From Thiobacillus sp. (lineage in GTDB: Bacteria; Pseudomonadota; Gammaproteobacteria; Burkholderiales; Thiobacillaceae), in NCBI RefSeq assembly GCF_018780105.1, contig NZ_JADMKC010000007.1:62001-126000 (forward strand): a stretch of DNA of 64,000 nt, read 5' to 3'. How positions within the stretch are numbered: position 1 is the first letter of the stretch; each line of letters opens with the position of its first letter. The translations under genes were made by a program, and so were the position numbers. The notes under the pieces are model-generated. The model did not search any database and was not told the DNA's origin. It saw nothing but the letters and a program-made list of their open reading frames with translations. This document shows, piece by piece, positions 9,673-16,381 of the stretch.

Positions 9673-9754
9673 CGGGGCGGGTTCGAACGAAGCCCTGGCG
9701 GGGCGGGTTCGAACGAAGCCCTGGCGGGGCGGGTTCGAACGAAGCCCTGGCGGG
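9656..9754. repeat. Tandem repeat, 26-bp unit, nearly four copies
   Basis: The unit begins TTCGAACGAAG and ends GGGGCGGG. Copies lie at 9656-9681, 9682-9707, 9708-9733 and 9734-9754 (partial). Copies 2 to 4 are identical over their shared length. Copy 1 differs at a few bases and holds the last codons and the TAG stop of the DUF1415 gene, so the array appears to have grown outward from the gene end. Each unit contains the palindrome TTCGAA. Confidence 0.95.
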
Positions 9755-9755
9755 C

Positions 9756-9787
9756 AACAAAAAAGGGGCATGCGCCCCTTTTTTGTT
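9756..9787. terminator. Bidirectional terminator between the DUF1415 gene and soxB
   Basis: A perfect 14-bp stem (9756-9769 with 9774-9787) has a GC core of GGGGC/GCCCC, A6 on one side and T6 on the other, so it can stop transcription from either strand. It lies between two convergent genes. Confidence 0.9.
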
Positions 9788-9805
9788 ACCCCCCTGCACG
9801 CAGGC

Positions 9806-11548
9806 TCAGGAATACGAACCGTCGTAATTCGCGATGCCAGGGTTGTTTTTGCCGACGCCGACGATTTTCGGCGTGTTCAGCTTGACGCCTTTGATGACCT
9901 TGACGTCGCGCAGGTAGCTGGCGACCACGTCCCACACCGGTTCGCCGGTCGCGCCTTCCGCAACGGGGGCCCAGCCGGCGACGATGTAGGTCTTGCTGGC
10001 GTCGACCGGTTTGCCCTTCATGGTCATGTTGCTGATGCGGTGGCCGATTTTCTTGGTCGGATCGATGGTGTACTCGATGCCGCCGACCCGCACCATGTCG
10101 CCGCCCTGCTGATAGTAGGGGTCGGCATTGAACAGGTTGTCGGCGACGTCTTCCATGATGGTCTTGATGGTTTCGCCGGTCATGTTGGTCAGCGTGGTCT
10201 GCGGATAGGTGATCGCAGTCTGGTCCATCAGACGTTCCATTGTGATGTCTTCGCCGGGCAGCAAGGTCGTGCCCCAGCGGAAGCCGGGTGAAAACGCGGC
10301 GTCAGCGCCTTTGACTTCCATCAGGGCATCGACCAGCAGTTGGTCCCAGGTGCCGTTGAAGTTGCCGCGGCGGTAGAGGAAGTCATCGCTGACTGCGAGC
10401 TTCTCGTTCAGCTTGGATTCATACGGCGCGCGCACTTTCTTGATCAGCGCATCCATCTCCGGGTCGGCCGGCAACAGGTTGGAGAACACCGGCAGCAGGC
10501 GGTACTTGTAGCTTTGCACCTTGCCGCCGCGAACGTCGAAATCCATCACGCCGAGGAACTTGCCGTTGGAGCCGGCATTGGTGACCAGCGTGATGCCTTT
10601 GGCGTTCTTGACCTTCACCGGTTGCGGCACGCCGTCGTGGGTATGGCCGCCGAAGATGGCGTCGATGCCGGTGACGCGGGTAGCCAGCTTGAGGTCGACG
10701 TCCATGCCGTTATGCGACAGCAGGATGACGGCCTGGGCGCCCTTGGCGCGCGCTTCGTCGACCCATTTCTGCATGCTGTCGTCGCGGATGCCATAGCTCC
10801 AGTCCGGCACGTGGTAGCGCGGGTTGGCGATGGGGGTGTAGGGGAAGGCCTGGCCGATGATGGCCACTTTCACCCCGTTCATTTCCTTCATCACATAGGG
10901 TTTGAATACCTGATCGCCGAAGTCGTTGGTGACGACGTTCTGCGCGACAAAATCCATCCCCGCTTTCGTGAAGTCATTGTTGATGATTTCCATCATGCGA
11001 TCCGCGCCGAACATCGCTTCCCAGTGCGGCGTCATGACGTTGACACCCAGCTTGATGCAGGCGTCGACCATGTCCTGGGCATTGGTCCACAGCGAGGTGG
11101 CCGAGCCTTGCCAGGTGTCGCCGCCGTCGAGCAGCAAGGCGCCGGGGCGCTGGGCGCGCATTTTGTCGACCAGGGTTTTAAGGTGGGCGAATCCGCCGAC
11201 CTTGCCGTAGACCTTGGCCGCTTCGGCGAAGTCGAGATAGGTGAAAGCGTGTGCCTCTGCGCTACCGGGCTTGATGCCGTACTGCTTCAGTAAATGTTGG
11301 CCGACCAGGTGTGGTGCTTTGCCAAAGGAGCTGCCCACGCCAAGGTTGACGTTGGGCTCGCGGAACCAGACAGGCAGCAACTGGGCGTGGCAGTCGGTGA
11401 AGTGCAGGAAAGAGACGTTGCCGTGACGGGGTACGTCGTAAAAGTTGGCGGGTGCGTTTCCCGCCAGTGCGGATTTGCTGTCCAGCGCCATGCCGGAGGC
11501 GGCGGCGACGGCGAGCAACTGCAGGAATTCGCGGCGATTCATGTGCAT
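9806..11548 (-). CDS. soxB: SoxB, thiosulfohydrolase of the Sox system
   Basis: The 580-residue protein begins with a twin-arginine signal (NRREFLQLLAVAAASG), so it is exported folded to the periplasm. The metallophosphoesterase-like N-terminal half shows dimanganese ligands in FTDCHAQLLP, GGDTWQGSAT, SHNGMDVD and GGHTHDGVP; the C-terminal half is the 5'-nucleotidase-type domain. SoxB hydrolyses the terminal sulfonate from thiosulfate bound to the SoxY cysteine, releasing sulfate. A Shine-Dalgarno AGAGGA lies about 7 bases before ATG 11548. The gene follows soxXYZA on the same strand, but a terminator in the gap suggests it also has its own promoter. No soxCD follows. Confidence 0.97.
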   Translation of the reverse strand: MHMNRREFLQLLAVAAASGMALDSKSALAGNAPANFYDVPRHGNVSFLHFTDCHAQLLPVWFREPNVNLGVGSSFGKAPHLVGQHLLKQYGIKPGSAEAHAFTYLDFAEAAKVYGKVGGFAHLKTLVDKMRAQRPGALLLDGGDTWQGSATSLWTNAQDMVDACIKLGVNVMTPHWEAMFGADRMMEIINNDFTKAGMDFVAQNVVTNDFGDQVFKPYVMKEMNGVKVAIIGQAFPYTPIANPRYHVPDWSYGIRDDSMQKWVDEARAKGAQAVILLSHNGMDVDLKLATRVTGIDAIFGGHTHDGVPQPVKVKNAKGITLVTNAGSNGKFLGVMDFDVRGGKVQSYKYRLLPVFSNLLPADPEMDALIKKVRAPYESKLNEKLAVSDDFLYRRGNFNGTWDQLLVDALMEVKGADAAFSPGFRWGTTLLPGEDITMERLMDQTAITYPQTTLTNMTGETIKTIMEDVADNLFNADPYYQQGGDMVRVGGIEYTIDPTKKIGHRISNMTMKGKPVDASKTYIVAGWAPVAEGATGEPVWDVVASYLRDVKVIKGVKLNTPKIVGVGKNNPGIANYDGSYS

Positions 11549-11654
11549 GAGGTTTTCCTCTGAAGGGGATGAAGCTATTTTCGGTGTACGTGCCGACGCG
11601 GTAAATAGTAGCTCTAGCTCATCCTGTTCGATTAATTTGTGTGGTCTTCAAATA
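11549..11654 (-). promoter_or_regulatory. Leader and probable promoter region of soxB
   Basis: About 105 bp of relatively AT-rich sequence separates the soxA terminator from soxB. It holds the palindrome AGCTCTAGCT near 11610 and a Shine-Dalgarno sequence next to the gene. A separate promoter is inferred from the terminator placement; no clear -35/-10 pair could be fixed. Confidence 0.35.
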
Positions 11655-11680
11655 AAAAAGCCCGGTTGCCCGGGCTTTTT
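11655..11680 (-). terminator. Rho-independent terminator after soxA
   Basis: An 11-bp perfect stem (11655-11665 with 11670-11680, core GCCCGG/CCGGGC) closes a 4-base loop and ends in a run of T on the minus strand. It lies between soxA and soxB. Confidence 0.85.
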
Positions 11681-11695
11681 CACACACGATGAAGC

Positions 11696-12541
11696 TTACT
11701 TGCGGAACACCGAGGCTTTCATTGGCAGGCCGTTGGACAGCGAGGAGTGGAAGAACTCCAGGTTGTTCATGACGGTACCGCCCACAGGGGGGGGTACCGC
11801 CCGGACCTGCTTGAAGCAGCCCGTATAACGGTTCTGTAGCGTCACCAGATTGTCGCCGCCGCGGAATACAGGCCAGTGCACGGCGTGGCCGATCGCGGGG
11901 GAAATCAGCTCCGAGCGCAGGCGGTTGCCGGCATTTTGCACGTGACAGCTGGAGCAGGCGAAATTGAGCTGGCCGCTGCGGCTGTAAAACGTCTTTTTGC
12001 CGGCTTCATAGGCAGCAACCGCCTTCGGGCTTTCGACCTTGATGTTCATGATCATGCCATTCGACAATGTGCGCATGTAGGCCGTGAGCACCCCCATGGT
12101 TTTCATGTCGCTGAGCTTGTAGGCCTCTTCGCCATTGGCCGTGCGGCAGGCATTGATGGCGTCCTGCAGCGTGACGACCTTGCCCTGGGCTTCGTCGAAC
12201 ATCGGGTAGTTGCCGGCGATCTGGTTACCGCCATTGGGCAGGCAGCTGGCATAGGTTTTACCGTTCTTGAACGGGGTCTCCCACATCCTGCGGCCTTTTT
12301 CGATTTCGGACTCAAACGGCGGAAATTCCATGATCGCTTCGTACTGAGCCTTGCTGTCAGCATCGAATGCCAGGGCGCCGTAGACGTAGTCTTCGAGTTT
12401 GATGTTGGGGTATTTGCTCGTGTAGAACTTGGCGAGTTCCTGTCGATCCCCTTCGGGCGTTGCGTGAACGGTGGCAGCGCCGAGGGCGATGCCCAGACCC
12501 GTCATCCCTGCCAGCAGTTTCATAATCATTCGTTGTTTCAT
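11696..12541 (-). CDS. soxA: SoxA, c-type cytochrome subunit of SoxXA (single-haem type)
   Basis: The 281-residue protein starts at ATG 12541 behind a strong GGAGGA and has a signal peptide (cleavage after VHA, about residue 27). One haem motif, CSSCH, is at residues 196-200. In diheme SoxA the N-terminal domain has a second CxxCH; here that region holds only the cysteine pair C100 and C132, expected to form a disulfide. C242, in YTGCFKQVR, matches the active-site cysteine that is modified to a persulfide and ligates the catalytic haem. SoxXA joins thiosulfate oxidatively to the SoxY cysteine. The gene follows soxZ after about 70 bp and is closed by a terminator. Confidence 0.96.
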   Translation of the reverse strand: MKQRMIMKLLAGMTGLGIALGAATVHATPEGDRQELAKFYTSKYPNIKLEDYVYGALAFDADSKAQYEAIMEFPPFESEIEKGRRMWETPFKNGKTYASCLPNGGNQIAGNYPMFDEAQGKVVTLQDAINACRTANGEEAYKLSDMKTMGVLTAYMRTLSNGMIMNIKVESPKAVAAYEAGKKTFYSRSGQLNFACSSCHVQNAGNRLRSELISPAIGHAVHWPVFRGGDNLVTLQNRYTGCFKQVRAVPPPVGGTVMNNLEFFHSSLSNGLPMKASVFRK

Positions 12542-12611
12542 GCCGTCCTCCAGATACCTGATGAATTGAAGCGGGAGCGGAGCCCTGGCTCCGCTCGATT
12601 GCTGCCCAGCT

Positions 12612-12926
12612 TTAAGCAATAGCGGTTTCGGCGGTGTTCTTGTCGCCCTTGTTGTCGGTCCAGTTGACGACGACTTTGTCGCCGGCTTTGGGGCCTTTGA
12701 CCTTGAAGCCGAGGTAGGGATTCTTGGACACACCGCTGCCGAGGTTGGCGGACAGCACGGTGGCGCCGTTGATGGTGGCCGTCACATCCTGGATGAAGTG
12801 GGCTGGGACGAGTTGACCGGTTTTTGCGTCTTTACGCTGACCGGTTTCCATCGGGTGATTCATTAGCACCTTGATGTCGGCAACATCGCCAGACATGGTG
12901 GCACGGATACGCATGGGTTCAGCCAT
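12612..12926 (-). CDS. soxZ: SoxZ, scaffold subunit of the SoxYZ carrier
   Basis: This 104-residue protein has no signal peptide, as usual for SoxZ, which is exported with SoxY by the Tat route. The sequence carries the family landmarks: an early MRIRA strand, the HPMETGQRKD segment near residues 28-37, HFI, and an immunoglobulin-like beta fold with VVNWTDNKGD near the end. It binds SoxY and positions its C-terminal arm in the active sites of SoxXA and SoxB. It lies between soxY and soxA on the same strand. Confidence 0.96.
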   Translation of the reverse strand: MAEPMRIRATMSGDVADIKVLMNHPMETGQRKDAKTGQLVPAHFIQDVTATINGATVLSANLGSGVSKNPYLGFKVKGPKAGDKVVVNWTDNKGDKNTAETAIA

Positions 12927-12983
12927 TTGGCTTTCCTTTCTGAAATTGAACGATTCGATTCGGCTTGAAAGTGATGCGGGGAA

Positions 12984-13451
12984 TTAACCGCCGCAACCGC
13001 CAATGGTGACTTTGACTTCCTTGGCTGCGGTGTAGGATTTACCGCCGGCCTTGACCACGGCGCGAACGAGCGACGTCTGGCCCATTTTGATGCGGGTGGA
13101 GATGAAGCCCTGAGCGCCGCCGGACAGTGTGAAATCGCCCACCAGCGGGGTGCCGTTTTTCTCGGCGAGGATGGCGATGCTGGTGGTGCCGGCGATCTTG
13201 CTGGTCACTTCAACCGGCACGACTGCGCCGTTTTCAGCGATATCCGGCGCCTTGATGAGGATGTCCTTGCTGTCGGCCGGAGCGGAAACGCCGAGGCCTT
13301 TCATTGCGTCGCCGACGTTTTTGGCGTCGAACGCGGGTGCGTTCCAGGCAGCCATGGCCTGGGTGGGTTTCAGCATGCCGGCGGCAATAGCGATGGCCAC
13401 GGTGCTGGCGCCAGCGGCGCCTTTAAGTACGTTTCTGCGAAGTGCATTCAT
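12984..13451 (-). CDS. soxY: SoxY, sulfur-carrier subunit with GGCGG arm
   Basis: The 155-residue protein has a Tat-like signal (LRRNVLKGAAGAS, processed after QAMA near residue 34) and ends in VTIGGCGG, the swinging arm whose cysteine carries the sulfur intermediates of Sox thiosulfate oxidation. The body is the expected Ig-like domain (SKIAGTTSIAILAEKNGTPL). It forms a heterodimer with SoxZ, the next gene downstream, and is shuttled between SoxXA and SoxB. The order soxX-soxY-soxZ-soxA-soxB matches betaproteobacterial and green sulfur bacterial loci. Confidence 0.97.
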   Translation of the reverse strand: MNALRRNVLKGAAGASTVAIAIAAGMLKPTQAMAAWNAPAFDAKNVGDAMKGLGVSAPADSKDILIKAPDIAENGAVVPVEVTSKIAGTTSIAILAEKNGTPLVGDFTLSGGAQGFISTRIKMGQTSLVRAVVKAGGKSYTAAKEVKVTIGGCGG

Positions 13452-13489
13452 TTGGATACTTCTCCTGGCTCGAATGATGAAAACTGGAT

Positions 13490-13879
13490 TTATAGACCGT
13501 AGACAAAGTCGGTGACCTTATCGATCTCCTGTTCCGTCAGAACGCGGTGTTTGCCGAACGGAATCATGGAACTGGCCGGGTTCGATGCGGTTGCGTCCCA
13601 GATCTGGGCACGCAGCTTGGCTTTGTCGGGGAAGCGGGCGCTCATGGCGATGAGGGGGGGGCCGTAAGTGCCGGTAGATTCCGCATCGGGCACGGTGGGC
13701 ATGCCGTGGCAGGCCAGGCAGTTGCCTTTGGTGCGGTTAAATGCGATGTCCTTGCCGGTTTCTTCCTTTTTGGGGGTCGCAGCCGCAGTTGGGGTTGCTG
13801 CCGCTTGAGCCAGCACATTTCCCGACAGCATGATGGCGCTGATTGCGCAGGCCGCTGCTACGTGATGCAACTTTCGCAT
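13490..13879 (-). CDS. soxX: SoxX, small c-type cytochrome subunit of SoxXA
   Basis: This 129-residue protein has an N-terminal signal peptide (cleavage after VLA, near residue 24), a low-complexity Ala/Thr linker, and one haem-binding motif NCLACH at residues 53-58. The distal Met ligand probably lies in SSMIPFGKH. It pairs with SoxA and passes electrons from the sulfur-coupling reaction to a soluble cytochrome. Two start codons are six bases apart: AGGAGG directly abuts the first (13885) but lies six bases before the second (13879), so the second is chosen. It is the first gene of the sox operon. Confidence 0.94.
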   Translation of the reverse strand: MRKLHHVAAACAISAIMLSGNVLAQAAATPTAAATPKKEETGKDIAFNRTKGNCLACHGMPTVPDAESTGTYGPPLIAMSARFPDKAKLRAQIWDATASNPASSMIPFGKHRVLTEQEIDKVTDFVYGL

Positions 13880-14082
13880 GGTCATCCTCCTAATTTATTT
13901 AACGTGGTATTGAAAGCGCTTGCCGGATCGGGTTCGCCATAAGTTCGCGCTATCCGGTAACGGATGTGGCAAAGGATAGTTGAATTGGTTTTTGTCATGC
14001 AAGTTCGTATTGCAGTTTTTCCGCGCAAAACGCGGGGTAAATTCCTACCAGCCTTGCGGGGTGGGGGCTTGTGCTTCGCCGC
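13880..14082 (-). promoter_or_regulatory. Upstream region of the sox operon
   Basis: About 200 bp between bepA and soxX contains the only plausible promoter for soxXYZA. It holds the near-palindrome ATCCGGTAACGGAT (13952-13965) flanked by a GTTCGC direct repeat (around 13932-13948), which could be an operator, and a strong AGGAGG at 13886-13891. A weak -35-like TTGCAT on the minus strand lies further out. No SoxR gene is seen nearby. Confidence 0.4.
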
Positions 14083-15531
14083 CTATTCTTTGCGTAGTGC
14101 CTTCTCGAGTGCCAGCCACTCGCGTCGCCGCGCTTCGGCCACCGACATTTCGTGGAAACTGCCGTCGCCGGCCTTGATGCCCAGGCTGATCTGTTCGACC
14201 GCGGCAATCAGATTTCCGCTCAATGCGGCGGCTTCAGCTTGTGCGCGATGGCTCAGGAGCCGGTGTCCAAGCTGGGCGTGGGCTTTTGCCGCCAGCATCC
14301 ATAACCGGCGGTCATCCGGGTAAAGCGTCAGTTCCTTGTCGACACGTTTCAGTGCATCGCCCGCGCGCTGGGTGGTCAGCAGGGCGGCTATGTAGCCGTA
14401 TTGCAGGGGCCGGTAGTCGGGGTGAGCCTGGCTGCCGGTCTGGTAGCGTTGCAGGGCCAGCGTGGCATTGCCGGCAGCGAGTGCTGTTTGGGCGGCGAGT
14501 TGCAGCACCATGGGCCGGATGTCCGGACTGGCCAGCATTTTTTGTGCCTCTGTTTCAGCTTCGTTGAACTGGCGTGTCCGCAATAAAGCGCTCACCAGTC
14601 CGTAGCGGGCGGCGGTTTCGCTGGCATAGCGTTTGTCCTGCAGGGTGCTGCGGGCATTGGCGACGGCGTCCGCCGGGCCGCCCTCGCGCGCGCGCAGGCG
14701 TGCACGCACCAGCTGAAAATCGAGGCTGTCCTGGACTTGCAGGTAGGCCGCGGCTTCGCTGCGCGCTTCCATGTCGGATATGCGCTCGCTGGTGAGCGGG
14801 TGGGTGCGCAGGTAGGCGGGCGCACTGCTGTCATAAAACCGGCTGGCGCGTTGCAAGCGACTGAAAAATGCGCTCATGCCGCGTGGGTCGAATTGCGCCC
14901 GGGTCAGCATTTCGTAGCCCAGGCGGTCGGCTTCGCGTTCGTAATCGCGGCTGTAGTTGAGCTGGTTTTGCGCCGCATAGGCCTGGGTGGAGGCGATCGC
15001 CGCGCCTGCCACGTTGGGGTTGGAGCGCGCCGCCAGCAGTGCGAGCGCGAGCGCGGCCAAGGTGGGCCAATAGCTTTGGCTTTGGGCCGCAACCATGCGG
15101 GCGATGTGATCCTGGGTGACGTGTGCGATTTCGTGTCCGACGACGCTGGCCAGTTCGGATTCGCTTTGCGCGGTGAGCAGCAGGCCGGTATGGACACCGA
15201 TATTGCCGCCGGGCATGGCAAAGGCGTTGATGCTGGGGTCGTCGACGACAAAAAAGATGAATTCGCGCTGGTTGCGCGTGCTGACCGAGACCAGCCGGTA
15301 ACCCAGCTGGTTGAGATAGTTTTCGGTTTCGGGGTCGTCCAGGTAGCGGGGATCGGCATAAACGTCGCGCATGATGGCGCGTCCGAGTGCCTGCTCGTCC
15401 TGATCCGAAAAGTACTGGCGCGACACCTCGCCCAGATCGGGCAGGTCAATGGCCCAAGCTGGCTGGATCGCAAGGCTGAGTGCGAGCAGGCCATGCAGCA
15501 GTGGCCTGCGGATACGGGAGCGGGACAGCAT
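14083..15531 (-). CDS. bepA: BepA/YfgC-type periplasmic M48 metalloprotease
   Basis: The 482-residue protein has a signal peptide (residues 1-27, ending QPAWA), an M48 zinc protease domain with the HEIAH catalytic motif preceded by SELASVVG, the third zinc ligand in the YEREADRLG segment, and a C-terminal TPR-like helical region. Length and order match BepA, which assists BAM-dependent outer-membrane assembly and degrades stalled proteins such as LptD. The ATG at 15531 was chosen because the signal peptide begins there; the 92 upstream codons are an antisense shadow of moaC. It is divergent from moaC across only 40 bp. Confidence 0.92.
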   Translation of the reverse strand: MLSRSRIRRPLLHGLLALSLAIQPAWAIDLPDLGEVSRQYFSDQDEQALGRAIMRDVYADPRYLDDPETENYLNQLGYRLVSVSTRNQREFIFFVVDDPSINAFAMPGGNIGVHTGLLLTAQSESELASVVGHEIAHVTQDHIARMVAAQSQSYWPTLAALALALLAARSNPNVAGAAIASTQAYAAQNQLNYSRDYEREADRLGYEMLTRAQFDPRGMSAFFSRLQRASRFYDSSAPAYLRTHPLTSERISDMEARSEAAAYLQVQDSLDFQLVRARLRAREGGPADAVANARSTLQDKRYASETAARYGLVSALLRTRQFNEAETEAQKMLASPDIRPMVLQLAAQTALAAGNATLALQRYQTGSQAHPDYRPLQYGYIAALLTTQRAGDALKRVDKELTLYPDDRRLWMLAAKAHAQLGHRLLSHRAQAEAAALSGNLIAAVEQISLGIKAGDGSFHEMSVAEARRREWLALEKALRKE

Positions 15532-15571
15532 TTCGATTACGATGCGCGTGTTATCGACAAGGTTCCTGAAT

Positions 15572-16057
15572 ATGAGCGAATTCACCCATTTTGATGAGCG
15601 CGGCCGGGCGGTCATGGTTGACGTGGCAGACAAGGACGATACGCGCCGCGTCGCCGTGGCAAGCGGCCGCATAGGCATGTTACCCGATACGCTGTCGCGC
15701 ATTCTCGGAGGACAGGCTGCCAAAGGCGACGTGCTGGGGATTGCGCGCATCGCCGCGATCCAGGCGACCAAGCGCACTGCCGAGTTGATTCCCCTGTGCC
15801 ATCCCATTGCCTTGACCAGGGTGAGTGTCGAGTTCAGTCATGATGAAGTGGAATCCTCGATCACCTGCACGGTGACCGCAGAAACCGTTGGCAAGACCGG
15901 GGTGGAAATGGAGGCGCTGACCGGCGTCAGCGTCGCATTGCTGACCATCTATGACATGTGCAAGGCGGTCGATCGCGGCATGGTATTGGGCGATATCCAG
16001 CTGCAGGAAAAGCTGGGAGGGCGTTCGGGCCACTGGCAAAGGTTGGCTGCGGGATAA
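15572..16057 (+). CDS. moaC: Cyclic pyranopterin monophosphate synthase MoaC
   Basis: The 161-residue protein has the family landmarks: [15 protein letters not shown] at the start, the conserved LIPLCHPI segment, [24 protein letters not shown] and the final [11 protein letters not shown]. MoaC converts the MoaA product into cyclic pyranopterin monophosphate, the first stable intermediate of molybdenum cofactor. Its place directly before the molybdoenzyme soeABC genes, in the same orientation but 324 bp away, makes functional pairing likely. No other moa gene is in the window. Confidence 0.97.
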   Translation: MSEFTHFDERGRAVMVDVADKDDTRRVAVASGRIGMLPDTLSRILGGQAAKGDVLGIARIAAIQATKRTAELIPLCHPIALTRVSVEFSHDEVESSITCTVTAETVGKTGVEMEALTGVSVALLTIYDMCKAVDRGMVLGDIQLQEKLGGRSGHWQRLAAG

Positions 16058-16381
16058 ACGCAGCGGGCGCGTGATGCACGCTATAAAATTACTTCATTGA
16101 AAAAGCCCCTGTTTCGGACACTTTTTGATCAAAAGCCACAAAAATAGCAAGGAATTCAATCAGTCTAGCTAATGGGGTTATTAGCGGTTTTAATTGCCAG
16201 CGCGGGCAATCGACGTGCAAAATAACGCTATATTCGGAATGTTTAATATACAAACGTCCCCTGCAACATTGAGTGCAGCCGCACTGGTGTTGCCTCAAGC
16301 ACTCGCCTAGTATGGACAACCACGCAAGGAAATGCGCGGCTTCCTTGAAGCCGAGGGGATAATTTTGAACCTAGAGGCCGT
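16058..16381 (+). promoter_or_regulatory. AT-rich leader of the soeABC operon
   Basis: This 324-bp gap has no credible gene. It is clearly richer in A/T than its surroundings, contains the palindrome CTTTTTGATCAAAAG near 16121, a TATATT and a TTTAATATAC tract around 16230-16250, and a small hairpin (16337-16343 with 16347-16353) just upstream of soeA. It probably holds the soe promoter and an unidentified control site. Confidence 0.4.

Noticed and set aside
9656-9754. Direct repeats considered as a CRISPR array
   Set aside because: The units are contiguous with no unique spacers between them and no cas genes are present.
14020-14045. CCGCG-CAAAA-CGCGG hairpin downstream of bepA as a terminator
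   Set aside because: The short stem is not followed by a T run on the minus strand, so it does not qualify.
16089-16319. 76-codon minus-strand ORF in the soeA leader
   Set aside because: The sequence is rich in Cys/Leu with no family likeness and lies in an AT-rich control region; no ribosome site was seen.
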